Positions 11,201 through 24,024 of a DNA stretch of 64,000 bases are shown piece after piece. Source of the DNA: Nothopassalora personata (lineage: Eukaryota > Ascomycota > Dothideomycetes > Mycosphaerellales > Mycosphaerellaceae); assembly GCA_033816765.1 (NCBI GenBank), contig CM066290.1:1860001-1924000 (forward strand). Direction: 5' to 3'. Made by a program: the position numbers and the translations under genes. The notes beneath the pieces were generated by a model. That model was given only the letters and a program-made list of their open reading frames with translations, ran no database searches and had not been told where the DNA came from. Each line of letters starts with the position of its first letter. Position 1 is the first letter of the stretch.

Positions 11201-12677
11201 AATTAGTGGATAATTTAGTACTATAGGATAGTGAATTCCTAGAAGAAGTTAAGGAGATAGCCTTTATAGCAACTATAGAAGTCATTACATACAAGTAAGA
11301 GATCCTAATTCTAAAGTCCTATAAGGATGCTATAAATAACAAGAAATAGGGACACCTTTAGAAGGAAGCAATCTAGAAGGAGCTAGATGCTCTATAGAGT
11401 AACAACACCTAGGAGAATACTGTTCTACTAAAAGGAGCAAACTTAGTTACGTTAAGATAGGTCTTTAATGTTAAAAGAAGCATTAGTAGAGCCATTAAAA
11501 AGTTCAAGGGTAGGCTAGTTATAAGGGGCTTTTTATAGAAGTTTAGTATTAACTTTATAGAGACATTTGCGCCTATAGTTAGATAGGACACCCTTAGGGT
11601 ATTCATAGCTATTATATATAAGAAGGATCTCTATCTTTACTAAGTGGATATAAACAATACGTTTATAGAAAGCACCCTCTATAAAGACATCTTTATATTA
11701 CTACTACTAGGAGTTAAGCTTCTACTAAACATAGTATTTAAGATCCTTAAAAGCTTATATAGACTTAAGCAAGTAGCTAGAGATTAGAATCAACTCTATA
11801 TATTAAAGCTTAGAGAGATTAGATTTATACAGTTAGAGGTAGATCTATGCCTACTTATTCATAAGGAAAAAGAGATTATAATTCTTATATATATAGATAA
11901 CATTCTAATTGCTATACTAAAGTTAACGGATGTTCTCTAGTTCAAAAGAGAACTTAGCAAAGTCTTCAAGATTAAAGATCTTAGTAAACCTAAAAAGATC
12001 CTTAGTATAAGAGTTATAAGGGATAGGAGGAGAGGAATCCTAAAACTTGACTAGGGACACTTTATTAGGGACAACCTTGCTAAGATAGGGATAAACTATA
12101 AGAAGGCAGCACCTACACACTTACCTATAGACAGCTATAAGGCTCTTAAACCTTTAAGCTACATAGATAAGAGGTATAACAAGGCAGAGTACTAGAGTAT
12201 TAATAGTACATAGATATAGCTAGTAACAATTATAAGGCTAGACATTGCTTTTGCCCTAGGAAGGATAAGCTTATTTATAAGTGACCTATCCGCCTACTAC
12301 ATAAAGGCTTTAAAGAAGATTATAAGATATCTAAGGTTATATCCTAATCTTAGCCTTGTCTTCTCTAGGTATAGAGAAGAATGCCTAGTTAGATACTATA
12401 ACTCTAATTATGTAATAGATAAAGTAGACAGAGTCTCTATCCTTAGGTATGTCTTCTTCCTCTATAGGGCACTAGTCTCCTAGATAAGTAAGAAGCAAAA
12501 GTCTATAGTAACATCTACAATAGAAGCTAAATACATAGCTATAAATGCATATGCAAAGCAATCCCAATTCCTAGCTTTACTACTAAGGGAGATAGACTGT
12601 CTAGAGTTAGTAGGAGACTGTTCCTATTAACTAAGGATCACTAGAAACTAGGAGACTATATTAAGCTTAAGACTAGT
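8290..12677 (+). pseudogene. copia-1 gag-pol (Ty1/copia polyprotein), RIP-mutated
   Basis: The plus frame reads as a copia polyprotein with many TAG/TAA at Gln/Trp positions. In order there is a Gag capsid-like region (about 8340-8950), a damaged zinc knuckle near 9030 (KDYLIKDC, where His appears changed to Tyr), a protease region about 9370-9640, the pre-integrase region (HRRFAHFRKNL) near 9860, integrase core about 9960-10600, reverse transcriptase about 11380-12100 (TFAPIVRQDTLRVF; YIDNIL where YVDD-type residues are expected, near 11895) and RNase H up to 12677 (TIEAKYIAINAYAKQSQ near 12520). The C-terminus continues at 25001. This was the single ORF of an autonomous element; it cannot now give a full protein. 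The start codon is not certain. Confidence 0.82.
12672..12677. repeat. Target duplication of X2 (ACTAGT), left copy
   Basis: ACTAGT precedes the left X2 LTR and recurs at 25000-25005. Because of sequence shared with the LTR ends, the true duplication is 4-6 bp. X1 also sits next to CTAGT (4334-4338), so CTAG may be a preferred target. Confidence 0.6.
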
Positions 12678-13069
12678 AATGTCTACTAACTACCCTATGT
12701 AGGCCTATCTAAGTTATAGTGGTGTAGAGCGGCGCTTATGTAAGCAGGGGTATTTGCCGGTCCCGGGACCGTGAAATTAGGTCACGTAACGAGCAGCGCA
12801 GTAGCCGGATAAAACAAGAGGATTAGCGGACCTAAACCCCTATACCCTCTACTCGAGAGGTATAAATTGAATTATTGCCTTAATGCTACGCTTACAATGC
12901 TTAACTGCGCAGTATATATCTTAATAGCTATACTAGTCCCGCTAGCTTACCTAAATGTCCAATTAAACCTAAATGAAATAGGGGCAAGTTAGACCTAAGG
13001 AACCCCCCCTCTAAACCTAAGGTCGACACAACCAAACCTAAGGTTAACACAACCAATTAGTCGTCAATA
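12678..13069 (-). repeat. X2 3' LTR (392 bp)
   Basis: Near-identical to 24216-25000 after removal of the solo LTR inserted there. A purine tract in the sense direction (AATAGGAGAGGATA, plus strand 13070-13084) abuts its inner edge, which fixes this as the 3' LTR of a minus-strand element. It contains the GGTCCCGGGACC palindrome core. Confidence 0.78.
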
Positions 13070-13129
13070 TATCCTCTCCTATTACGAACCTGTCCTTAGG
13101 TTCTAAAGCAGTAAGCCCGGGCATTATAG

Positions 13130-16100
13130 GTAGCTTAATTAGTCGCTATAAGCTAAGGTAGTCTTATAGCAGCACAGTAGCTTACCCTACCATTTAGCTT
13201 AACATATAAGATGTTAGGTAGTCCTAGGGCCTACTAGCGACAGTTTATGAAGATCGAAAGGATCCTTCTAATAGAGACCGTAATAATGACGTTAATAACC
13301 GCGACTCGCATCCGTCGTATTACACTAACGTATGCTACGAAACTAGCGAGGGAATAGACAGCTATGTTAGCATCAATCGAGCGGGCTAGATAGTCAAATA
13401 ACGTAAACGCCACTTATAAGACAAGTGAGCGTTAGTACTAGTAACCTAATAAATCTAAAGACGAATCCACCGCGTAGCTAGAAGGTAAGTTAAGGGAAGA
13501 TAAGTAACTATAAGAAACAAGTAAGATCTAAGGACTAGAAGCACCTATACCCGAAGCATTAGAACTAGCATTAGAACTAGAATTAGAACTAGAATTAGAA
13601 CTAGAATTAGGACTAGAATCCTATAGGCTATAGCTATAGCCGGAAATCAACTAGAAACTAGGAGCCTATAGACCTATACTAACTACTTAGTTCCACTTAG
13701 TCTTACATAACTCCTTTATCTAGACCTACTCGTTGTCGTAGCTAACACTAGTCTTACTAGACGCGTCCCTAAGTAGCTAGTTAGTGAAGTTCCTATAGTA
13801 GTTGCGGAAGAAGCTCTTATTACGCCCTTCGCTTATAAAGCACATCTACTCGAGAGTAGTGACTAAGCTAAGCTACTTGTCTATTAATTTTATAGCTCGG
13901 ACGCGCCAATTATGCATCTTCTTATAGAAGAGCTCCGAGTCTAGGCGGACCGTAGTATTAAGCTACCTTCTAGCATTAAGGATGACTTCGTTGTCGTTCT
14001 AAGACTTCAAACCCGCTAGGGCATCGGATAGAGGGCTGATGCTACTAAGGTGTACGGCCGTAGGAAAAGGATAGCCGGGTACTAGGCGTCGATACTTAAA
14101 TCCTACAGCGCTCTTACTTAGCGTCTTAAAGTCACGATAGAGGTCCATTACCTAGTATATGCTCTAGCTTCTCTAGAGTTTAAGATAGTTATCGTCGCGG
14201 ATCTCGACAAAGTAAGGGTTAATCTAACGTAGTGCCCTCTTATATGCGGCCTACCTTATTAGAACGCCTACAGTAGTCACCCGCATTTACCTAGCGCTCA
14301 GGTCCTCTCTAAACCAGCTAATGCTGTTCTTACTTAGGTAATTCTAGACTCTAACCGAGAAGAAACGCTTAAATCGGCCGTCTTCTATACAGTCGTTAAT
14401 CTAGTACTACTAGATAAATTCTCTAGCATTCCCTTTCTTATGAAAACCGTGTAAAAACTCCGGCCTACTAGTGCCCTCTAGGTTAAGAGAGTATAGCATG
14501 TTAAGCCGGTTGCTAGTCTAGTAGTTTTCAATTTCGAGGTTTAAGTCGACCCTAGTATACTGCACTATAGTGTTCGCGTCACCCCCCTAATAAGCCCTAT
14601 TAAAGCTAAAAATCGTAGGCCTAGGGAAGGAGATAAACCGAGTATAGTGTTAAGGGTGCAGCGCTACTTATAAGAGCTACAGCCCGGGGTCTTATCGCAT
14701 AATCTATTAGCTTAGAGAATACTACATGTTCTAGTAGACGCCGCCGTTACTAACCTTATTCAATTCTCGTAGGTGCTATCGGTACACGTCGAATTCTCGA
14801 CTCATCATTTCTCTAACTAATTTAACCCGCGGTACTAGTTTAGCGTTATTATACTAGTATAGCATGTTACTATTAATGTAGGTACCGGTGCTATTAAGAT
14901 CGGCTTAGTTAGCTTCATTAATGCCGAATTTGTCGAGAATCTAGTTATAGTTAGTATACGTAACGATGCTACTCGTAGTGCCGACTTTACCTCGAACACG
15001 GAGGTAGCTAAGCGGGTTAATAGTCTTCTAACTACGCTTATTAGGGCAAAACCACGAACCATTCTTCACCTTAATAGCTAAAAAACTCTTGCCTTTAAAG
15101 AGCTAGTCTTAGACCTTAAGCGCGCGCTTACATAGGGTATTAGCGGTAATACCGGGATTCGTAACAAAGTAGAGGGCCTTATAGTAGAAATCTCGAACAT
15201 GCTAATCGCACATTATAGCGCTAACCTTACCATCCCTCTTAAGAACGTCCGAGACAGTATATTCGAGCATCTTAAGGCCCGCCATCCGGTGCTTAGGTAG
15301 CTAGTTAATACTATCTACATTAATCGAGTTTCTAAACTTAATGCTATAGTACCGCTTATTGTAGGTATAGTTAGCGCGCTTAATCCGGAGGGCCTCGTCT
15401 TCTTATAGGATCTATTCCTTAAAGACTAATACATCCCTAATTATAGCCGAAGGTAACATAGTAAGTATCGGATTACTATTCTTAGTTAGGGCCGGAGTAG
15501 ATCGTAGGGTGCTAACCGGTGTACCTAGCGGACTGCCCTCGCGTATAGGTGCGCTATCTAGCGTTCGGTTAGGCGAGGATCGAGTAGGCGCAGTTATGCC
15601 CTCACCTATGCTCTCGCCTATACGGAGCTACTTAAGTCGACTCGACTTACGACCGCCTCTCGATAGGACTATAGGCTAAGTAGAGGCTAGTAGTAGAGTT
15701 AGCGTAGTACTCTTTACACGTCCTTTACCTTTACTACCCGGTAGTAGCTAATGTAGCTAAGGCTATTACTAGCTAGATAGTCTAAGTTAATCTATGCTAT
15801 CCTCTAGGGACGCGGATTTCTTAGTAATAGTACCCTTTATAAAGTATAGAAGGCTATTCTTATAGACGGCTAGGCGGTGTCTTCTAATAATCTCCCTACT
15901 CTTAGCCGACTACGGATTAATGCTACGTGCTTTAGCCTCCCTATCGTACCGGGTAAGATTACTAGGCTCTAGAATTCGCTTACGATCTATGCCCTTACGG
16001 CCGATCCTTATACGCTAGATTAGTACCCTCTAAATTCTACTAATAGCCCTACTATAATCTAGGTACTTGTTAATAAAGGCCGTGAACTGGCGGCGCCCGC

Positions 16101-16640
16101 TGTTAGTACTATAAAGCTCGGAGATAACGCGTCGATTAAGAATCTTATTATCCATCTACTATAGCTAGTAGCGGGTAAGCGTAGCTCGAAGAGTCTTCTC
16201 TCGGTTACGAATCTCTAAACCGGTCTTACGAATCTTACTAACGATAGGAAACAAGACATCGAGCTTCTTATTACTAAGGAATTTATCCTAGTAGCTCTTA
16301 CCTATACCGCTCTTAACTTCCTCAAAAAATAGGTTAACCTAGACGGAGTAGTCTTCGAACACCTTCTCGAAGCCCTTATAGAAGTCCTTTAACACCTCGA
16401 CCCGCTTCTAAGGACTAAGCTCTCGGAATATAACATTAGCGGCGGACTTCGGCGTGTTCGTGTTAGTAAGGACATACTTAACGTTATCCGGTAGGCGAAG
16501 GGACTCGAACAAGGTCTAAGGTAGGCGGGTAAGCCTAGTAATAGTACTAGTGAGCGCTATACTCGAGCTAGCCGGGCGTAACGATAGACTAGCTAAAGCT
16601 ATAATAACTAGGATTCGCTAGTAGTAAGATCGTAAGAGCT
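13130..16640 (-). pseudogene. ORF3 of element X, X2 copy: ~1000-codon protein of unknown function (RIP-mutated)
   Basis: Downstream of integrase on the same strand is one long frame with TAG/TAA only at codons that could have been CAG, CAA or TGG. I followed it in blocks from about 16620 to at least 13660, and it stays readable to about 13130. In order: SLRLPDNVKYVLTN (near 16500), a charged helical region, INKYLDYSRAI (near 16050), YNKRYYSVKF (near 15340), FISFPRPTIFSFN (near 14610), and a Ser/Asn-rich tail from hexamer repeats at 13555-13620. It is rich in Tyr, Asn, Arg and Lys. I see no zinc knuckle, protease, RT or transmembrane run of env type in it. X1 has the same ORF at the same place, so it belongs to the element. 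Function is unknown; a captured gene or an accessory or packaging protein are possibilities. Start and stop are approximate. Confidence 0.6.
13553..13620. repeat. AGAACT/AGAATT hexamer repeat within ORF3
   Basis: About ten tandem hexamers of the form (A)GAACTA/GAATTA; a shorter run lies at 5150-5192 in X1. On the minus strand they read as alternating Ser/Asn codons of the ORF3 tail, so the repeat lies within coding sequence. Copy number differs between X1 and X2, as expected from slippage. Confidence 0.7.
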
Positions 16641-17045
16641 AGCTATCTCGTAGTGCTACTCTAGAGTGATAGTAAGCTTTAAAAGCTTAGTATTAGGGTA
16701 GGGGCTTTAAAGAAGGTTAAGGTCGTAAAGAGAGAGAGAGGCTAAAGAACCGTCTAATATGTATAGTAGTAGATGGATGTGTTAGTAGCTCTAGTAATAG
16801 TATTAGTGTTTAAAGAAAAAGAGAGGAAGTAGTAGGTAGAGAGCTACGCTTAAGTATGCCTCTTAGCGTATGTCCCTATAACCGTTATAAGGTAGTAGCG
16901 CCGAGACCGGTCTTATAAGTAGTAAGAGCAGTACTATTAAGGTTACACTAAAGGTCCGATGACCCTATATGTAACCAAAAACCAGTACTAGTAACCACCT
17001 AGGTAAGCATTCGGTAGGGGCATACTACGCTATCACGTAATCCGA

Positions 17046-17071
17046 TTTACCGGTCCCGGGACCGGTAAATG
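17046..17071. repeat. Perfect palindrome with core CCGGTCCCGGGACCGG, pol-ORF3 gap
   Basis: The 16-bp core is extended on both sides by ATTTA/TAAAT to a perfect 26-bp palindrome. It lies in the gap between the pol stop (17239) and ORF3. The same 26 bp occur at 20888-20913, and imperfect versions lie in every X LTR. It could be a binding site, an RNA hairpin or a small inserted sequence. Confidence 0.7.
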
Positions 17072-17238
17072 TAACTCTACTAACTGAGGTCTAACTAAGG
17101 TAAGAACACCCTATGAAGTGAAGTCTAGATAACCGAATCGGCTTAATAAACTAAAGGGCATATGCAATACATGCCTAAGGAAAGTGAACTCTATACGCCA
17201 TTGCTAACTAATTAGTTCTTAGCCTCGATCCTACTAAA

Positions 17239-20200
17239 CTATGAAATTTCGGCTGTAGAAAGGTTATAAGGCCTAACCCATAGCTTCTTAGATTCCGGTT
17301 TAGGATACGATCCCTTTTTGTTAACTCCTACAGGTAGTACGTCTTCGTCGGCGATAGGCTCGATCTCGTTCGAATTACTACTATCTTCGCTATTAGCGAC
17401 GCTATTAGCGACTTCTCCCTCCCCTATTACGAGATCGGTCCCATTATCCAAGTTTAGTACTCCTATGTTATCCGGGCAAAGCTCTAGAACTAGCTTAAGG
17501 TTTTCTCGTGCCTAAACACCCTTCATTAGCGTGCTATTAAGTTCCTTAAGAATATAGGTACTAAACTCCCTAGAGACACTAGACACCCGATATGGACCTT
17601 ACTATCGGTAACCGATCTTACGTAAGAAGTTATCCTTATATAGCTTGTCGAATCTTATAATAAGGTCGCCCTTCTAGAAACTAATAGAGTTAACATTCCG
17701 GTAAGAATTAAAGTAGTCCTTACTAAGTTCTCTTAGTCGCTTCCTTCGAGTATGTAGCTCTTCTAAACTAAGGTCTCGAGCCTAGAGTTAACGCGCACGT
17801 ATGGTAAGTAGGTCCTTAGTCGTTCTTACCGATCCCTATTAGTAATTCGCCTACGTCGGGTACTTAACCTTAATTAGTAGAATCGTGCGATAGCTATATA
17901 GGACCTAAGCTAGCATTATTCTAGTAGTACGACAGGTCGTGGTCCTATTAGCCTATAACACAGCGGGTACCTATTGCTTCTATCCGCGGTATGTGTTCCT
18001 TATGAGCTTTACTAACGCTATAAGAATCGGACGGTATCTAGCCTCGACCGGAGCATTAGACTACGGATAGTACGGTAATATTCGGATCCTTCGAACACTA
18101 AGCCCTACGAGTAACCGCTTAACCTTAGCCGTATGAACCGTAGCGTTATTAAGTACAATTTCAGCATAGTAGCCGTGCCTATAGAAGACATCTTCGTATA
18201 GAAACTTAGTAACCGTCTTAGAGCTAGGAGGTGCCCTCGTTACTCTAGCCTCGATCTAGTTGCTAAGTGCTTCGCGCGTAACTAGGAGGTATCCATTTTT
18301 ATGCATCTAGACGGGGTCCGAGTACTACTTCTCACTAATAACCTAAGGGCTCGATAAGTAAAGCTCACTAGCGCGCTAGTTACCTTCGCGAAACCTATAA
18401 GGAGCATAACTTCGAACCTACGTAGAGACATCGGCGAAGTACCCGTCCTAGTAATACCGATCGGAAATAAGGTTATATACGACCTTAGCGCTACGATAAC
18501 CGTGTCTTTTATGGCATTCTATAACGATCTCCTTCTAAGCCTTATTATCGTTAATCATAAGTTACAACGGTACTCCTCGGCGCTTCTAGAAGAATAGTAA
18601 TTAGTCTCGGATAAAGAAATTAACGCTCTTCTTTACTAGTCGCCGGTACTTAGCACGGGTAACACTATCGGGCCGGGTCCTAGTTTCTATAACCTAAGTA
18701 AGTTGCTAAGAGCTTTTAGAATATTAGTCTCCGAGATGTCGTGTTTTCTAGATTTTAACTAGATAGGTGTCGACCGGCTCCGGGTACCCGAACAGCTTAT
18801 TATTAATCATCTAGTCGACTTCGTCTTCGTTAGCTTCCCTAGGTTCCTAAGGTGTAGAGGGCCTACGAGACAGGGCATCTAGGCTAGTATGCCTAGCTCC
18901 CGTAACGTGCTTCACTTCGAATGTGAATAGCCTAATCTATACGACCCACCGGGCCATTACTGAGTTAGGCAGGTCCGAAGCCGGCCGGTTAAGTTGCTAT
19001 ACAAGTGTCTTAGCATTAACCTTAAGGACAAAATTAACGCTAGTAATATATCTTTAGATCTTCTTAAGCCCCTTAAGGACCCTAAGGCATTCCCGCTTAC
19101 TAGCATCATATCTAGATTCTAACGCGTTCTAGATTCCACTCTTATACCGCACCGGGTAACGCCGTCGAGTGCTATCTATTAGTTCTTAAGAAACGATACA
19201 TCCCTATCTAGTGCCGCTAGCATTAACTAAGACAAAGATAGACCTAGTACTAGGTAAGTAGTAGAGGGTAACTAAGGCTAGAGCCTACATAAGGTATCTA
19301 GTAACCTCTTCTTTTAAGAACTGCTCATTTTCTATCTAGGTGAACTCGGCGTCCTTCTTTAGTAGCTTATACATTAGTCGAGCGATGATAACGAACTAGG
19401 GGATCCATATCCGGAAGTACACACATAGCCCTACATAGGTGCGGACCTCCTTAATATAGGTGGGCGTAGGCTAGTCTAGGATCTTAGCCACAACCTTTAG
19501 GTTAGGATAGCGACCATCCGGGCTAGTAACGTACCTAACAATCTTAAGCTTTTTATATAACTATTAGGATTTGCCTCTAGCAACTACCGCACTAGCTCTC
19601 TCTAGGTTAGTAAGAACTAGATCTAGGGAGACGATGTGCTTAACGACCTATCTCCTTAGCCTAGGCTCTACTTCGGCATTTCTATAGTCCTTAGTTAGTC
19701 CCTTAATACCGATGTTATCGAGAAACGGCTTTGCTCGATGCGAGATATAATTAAGTAGAATCTTTATTACCGCACGCACGAATTAAGTAACTAAATTAGT
19801 AGCTCCTTAAGGTAGAGTCGTGTTGCGTACTAGGCTAAGAGGGGTTATAAAGGCTATTAAGTCCCGGTAGAACTTATCTAAAGTAATCTAATTATAACCT
19901 AAAAACAGGTCTATAAGTAAAGCGACTCGGTACCCGGCAAAATCCTCTAAGAAGCTATCCGTGTCCGGTGGAGTGTTAGCATCGCGTATAGTAACCTTAT
20001 TTAGGAGCATAGCTAAGTTAATTAACCGATATAGCACATCGCTTCTAGAGGCATTAACCTTCTTTACGACTAGGAACTAGCTATTAGAATATGCCCCTTA
20101 TAAGTATTCTAGGATGTTGTTCTTAATCCGGGCTCTAATTATACGTTTAACAATCGCCCTAAGACTTAGGTACAATCGGATAGGACGTGCCTACTATAGC

Positions 20201-21500
20201 CTATAAGGGACCGTATTAATCTTCTAAGGTAGCATAACGTCGTGCCTAATTTACCTTATGTAACTAAAGTCCTAAGCGAGGACTGCCTCCCGGTTATAGA
20301 GCATCTTATCGAATAAGGCCCTTTCTATTAGTAATAGCTTAATACTAACCTTAATTAAGGTAAGTCGTTCTAGAGTAATCCGGCTACCTCGCTTAATACT
20401 TAAGAATTTCTTAGTTAAGTACTTCCTATCGAACGGACCTTGTCCTTTAGGTATCTTAGATTCTAGGTATAGTGCCCTACGCTTCTATTCTATATCTCCC
20501 TTAACTCGTGATTCTAGGCGTTCGTAAACGCTCGCGTCTACTAGCTTCTTCTTATCCGCCTTACGCTTACATATCGTAAAGACCTACGGTATCCTAATGT
20601 TAGCTATATGTTAGCCTACTTATTACTTCCGTGCCTAAGCGTTTAATGTAGATTGCCTTAGGATCTCGGAGGGCTAATCCCCTTAAACTAAATAAACGTT
20701 AGTAATAGAATCTCCCTTAAACGCGCCTATTCCAATTTCTGCAACTCGTTCCTTTACTCTAGCAGTCCTAAGTAATCCTAGTAAGTGAGCTAAATAGTTA
20801 CTAGGCGTTAGAGCCTTACCGGGTTCCTATAGATGCGTCGTGTCTTCCTATAGATACGTCGTATCGTAGTCGTATCCGTTTTCCTTACTATAGCTATTTA
20901 CCGGTCCCGGGACCGGTAAATTAAAGTCCGAGGTTTCTCCGAGATAGTGCGAGAACCTTACTAATTTTATTAAACCCGGCTTTAGCAAATCGGTAGGTTA
21001 AGCGCCGTAACTTAACCTACCCTTCTATTTCCCGACGCTTTTAATAGTTCTTAAAGGGTCTTACACCTATCCGAGCTAACTAGGGTAGTAAACATAACAC
21101 TTTCACCTTTACGGCTAGTAATAGTCCCCTCCTATAAACTATTATCGCAGTTACGGGTAGTAAGCCGCACCTTACGGGCCTACGGACGTCCTAGGATTGT
21201 TAGTGAGTTTAGATCCGAGGAAATAAACATGTCTACTTAGTAGTAAACCCTAAATACCTAAACATCTAAATTTCCTATAACACCTTTAAACTAGGCCCGC
21301 CCTCTAGTACCTCGAAAGGTAAGCTAAGTATTCGACATTACTAGTAACCTAAACCTATAAGCGTTCCTCTAGCCGATAATATTTACCTCGGAACCCTTAT
21401 TAATTAGGCACCTAATCTAGTTCTTGTTTATCCTAAACTCCGCTACTACCTAAGGACTAGGGACTATAGTAAAGTTATTAAGGACACTAGAGAGCCCGAT
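17239..21500 (-). pseudogene. X2 pol: protease, RT, RNase H, integrase (RIP-mutated)
   Basis: Read on the minus strand. A retropepsin-like segment (INKGSEVNIIGQ, where the catalytic Asp of a DSG-type motif appears changed to Asn) is near 21420. RT is about 20500-19300 with PFLDNIGIKGLTKDY near 19740, the form found in one Ty3/gypsy subgroup, where the YxDD-type motif is altered by RIP. The RNase H end (FEVKHVTGARH, then DALSRRP) is near 18920-18850. Integrase is about 18800-17500, ending in a GPYRV-type C-terminal module near 17590. The final 70 codons (17451-17239) are fully open and acidic, ending PYNLSTAEIS. Stops fall at Gln/Trp positions. It once supplied all enzymes for transposition; it is inactive now. 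No chromodomain follows IN. Confidence 0.75.
20888..20913. repeat. Perfect palindrome with core CCGGTCCCGGGACCGG, within pol
   Basis: Identical over 26 bp to 17046-17071. It lies between the protease and RT segments of X2 pol. Unlike its surroundings it keeps all its C and G bases; it holds no CpA or TpG, so RIP has no target in it. Confidence 0.7.
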
Positions 21501-22439
21501 TTTCTTAACGTCCTTATATAGCTTAGTAGTAGGGACCGCACCCTTAGAGCAAAGCATAGTTAAATACACTCCGACATACTAGGCCTAACTATCTTCGCGG
21601 AAGACCTCCTTATTATACTTAGGTTTATCTTTATAGGTAACTACTTGTCTAGTACGAACCTTAGGGTCCTTTCCTATAAGACGTCGTACTATAGCGAGCT
21701 TCTCCTAAAGAGCGGGGGTGTTAGTAACGCGACCGAAGAGGGTAGCCTCGAACTAGCGACTATATCGAAACTAATCTTAGGCGTTTACATTAGGAAACGT
21801 TATCTAGAGGATCTAATTAATCTAGTAGATAATACCCTCTTCCTTTATAACCGGACCATTACTAGCTAAACTATATTGTCGGACGTAGTTATTAATCCTT
21901 ATAGTCTTAGCATTCTATATACGCTTCCTTTATGCGAAGGGGGCGTTTACGGGACTAATAGGCATATCCTTAGGCAGTCCTTTATTAGTATCGTTCCCTA
22001 GTCTATTTACTTAGGCATCATTTCCCCTTCCGGGTTACCCCAGATTTAGCTAATGATTGAGTTTCGCTTATTTAAGCACTAACTTTATTAATCATTTTAA
22101 CCTCCTACTAGTTAATCTTAGCTTACCGGATCTCCTATTCCAATTGTAGGCGAACTTTCTTAGTAGCCTTAGCTCGGGCTCGTAGATCCTAGGCTAAGGA
22201 CCGGGTCCTCGGGTGCGGATTCTTTAGAATACCTACGGGTGCCTTCCCTTTCACTTTGTTAGACTATATAGGATAGGCAGATACCTCGTTAAGCTCGCCT
22301 AAGTCGACTGCCTACTCCACTTCACTTTCTCCGAATAAGACCTAATATATACTAGTAGCCTTCTCTATTTAGCTAGACCGTGCGTCCTAAGAGCTATACT
22401 CTATTAAATGCCTAAAGTTAGGAGGGGGCTTAGAATAAT

Positions 22440-23960
22440 TAGGAGGCGTAACCTTTATTACCCTAGTGTAGTCCCTACCTATCTATTACTTACGTAGTGT
22501 AGAAATCTCATACTAGTTATTAAACTCGATCGGCCTATAATGTTCTTCGAGTAGAGGGAGCATATAGAGTAGTTTCGGTTTGCTGTAGTCCCTCCGAAAG
22601 TTAAACTTAGTAGGACGCGGATCGCCTTCTTTCCCTAGATACTACTAGTTGTTCGGGGCGAGGTATACGTAGCCCCGAGATATTAAGGACCTTATCGCCC
22701 TATAGTTACTAGCCTAGTGCTTTGAACTACTACAGTTATATTAATAACCATCTATCGCTTTAGACTGTTCGCGATTCTACGATAGGGGACGCTACATTAC
22801 GTAAACCTACAGTTTAGTATCTAGGTCGTGCCTCTCCGGTTATATAGAGCGTTAATACTCGCTCGGGTAGAAGGTACCCGCGTCCGCGACGCGACCGCGC
22901 TAGTATACACGTATGCTCATTTCAGCTACCTTCTAGATAAGGTTATTATTAACAACAGTCCTAGAAGTGGCCTTCTTAAGCGTGTTAATCTTAGGCTTAA
23001 GGCGCGGCATTTGCTTTACGACTAAGCGGTATAGCTAAGGTAAAGTAAGAGGGAAATCTATATACATAGCTTTCCATCCCTCCTCACTATCTACGATGCT
23101 AGTAGCTTTATCGAGGATCCTCTAAAAGTCCCTGAACTTCTTAGGTTGCTTTAGGTGAAGCCCGTAAGCCTTGTAGACCGCTTTCGCGACTCCCTCTAGT
23201 AATCCCTAAAGAAGGAGGCGACTCCGGGAGCTATTATCTAAATCCTTAGGTTCAATTAGGTTACTTAAGGATACAAACAGGCGGATAAATTCCTTTACAT
23301 CTTGTTCTTTAGGCCTCTTACCTTACTACGCCCTAACAATCTCCTTAAGATATTCCCGACTTCCTAATATCGAGTAGGCGTTAAACCTTAAGAACTCTAA
23401 TAAGAACGCCCTCCTAAAACGTGCCTTATTAGTGAGCCACCTAGGCAGCCTTATAACTACGCGCCGGATAGTAGTTTCGCAATTGCGCTTAAACCTACCC
23501 TAGAAATTATCCTTCTTAATGGATGCCTAAGGCGGATACTAGTCTATTAGGTTGCTAAACCGCTCCTAGAACTTAGTAGCATTAGTGCCATTAAAGAACG
23601 GATTCTTAGCACCTCCTAGAGGTAGAAAGCGAGGGCTAGCGTTTTCTATTGCTACTACTAATCGTCTAAAGAGGGCAGTTATAGTATCTATTCTAATTGT
23701 ACTGTTCGTTCCTATACCTATACCTAATTTAGCGGCGCTAGTTCCGCTTCTCCCTTCCTTACTAGATTTAGGTGTTTCCCCTTCCTCCGATTCCTCTATC
23801 CCCTTATAAGGGATAGAATCCCTATAGACCCCTTCTATTTTCGTAGGGTTTATAGGCTGTTCGTAGCCTCTACCTATGTCGGTAAAGGTGCTAAGTTTTT
23901 CTAGTAATGCAGCCGTATCTATTGTTACGTAGTGCTTACTTTAGAATGTGCTAATACTAG
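22440..23960 (-). pseudogene. X2 gag (RIP-mutated)
   Basis: Minus-strand frame with Gln/Trp-type stops. A helical capsid-like region lies at about 23290-23030 (LFVSLSNLIEPKDLDNSS, then EGVAKAVYKAYGLHLKQ and FRILDKATS-like sequence). A Cys/His-poor remnant of a zinc-knuckle region follows near 22720 (NCSSSKHQASNY). Further downstream (near 22640-22520) it reads DPRPTKFNFRRDY. It lies upstream of pol in the sense direction, the normal gag position. Assignment rests on position and composition more than on firm motifs. The exact ends cannot be set. Confidence 0.5.
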
Positions 23961-24024
23961 TTATTGCTTAATAGGACCTTATAACCGTAATTGTTACTAA
24001 ATACCTTAGACCTTAAGTGTTTTC

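Noticed and set aside
13553..13620. CRISPR-like or regulatory direct repeats
   Set aside because: Six-base tandem units without spacers, explained as coding Ser/Asn repeats of ORF3; the host is a eukaryote.
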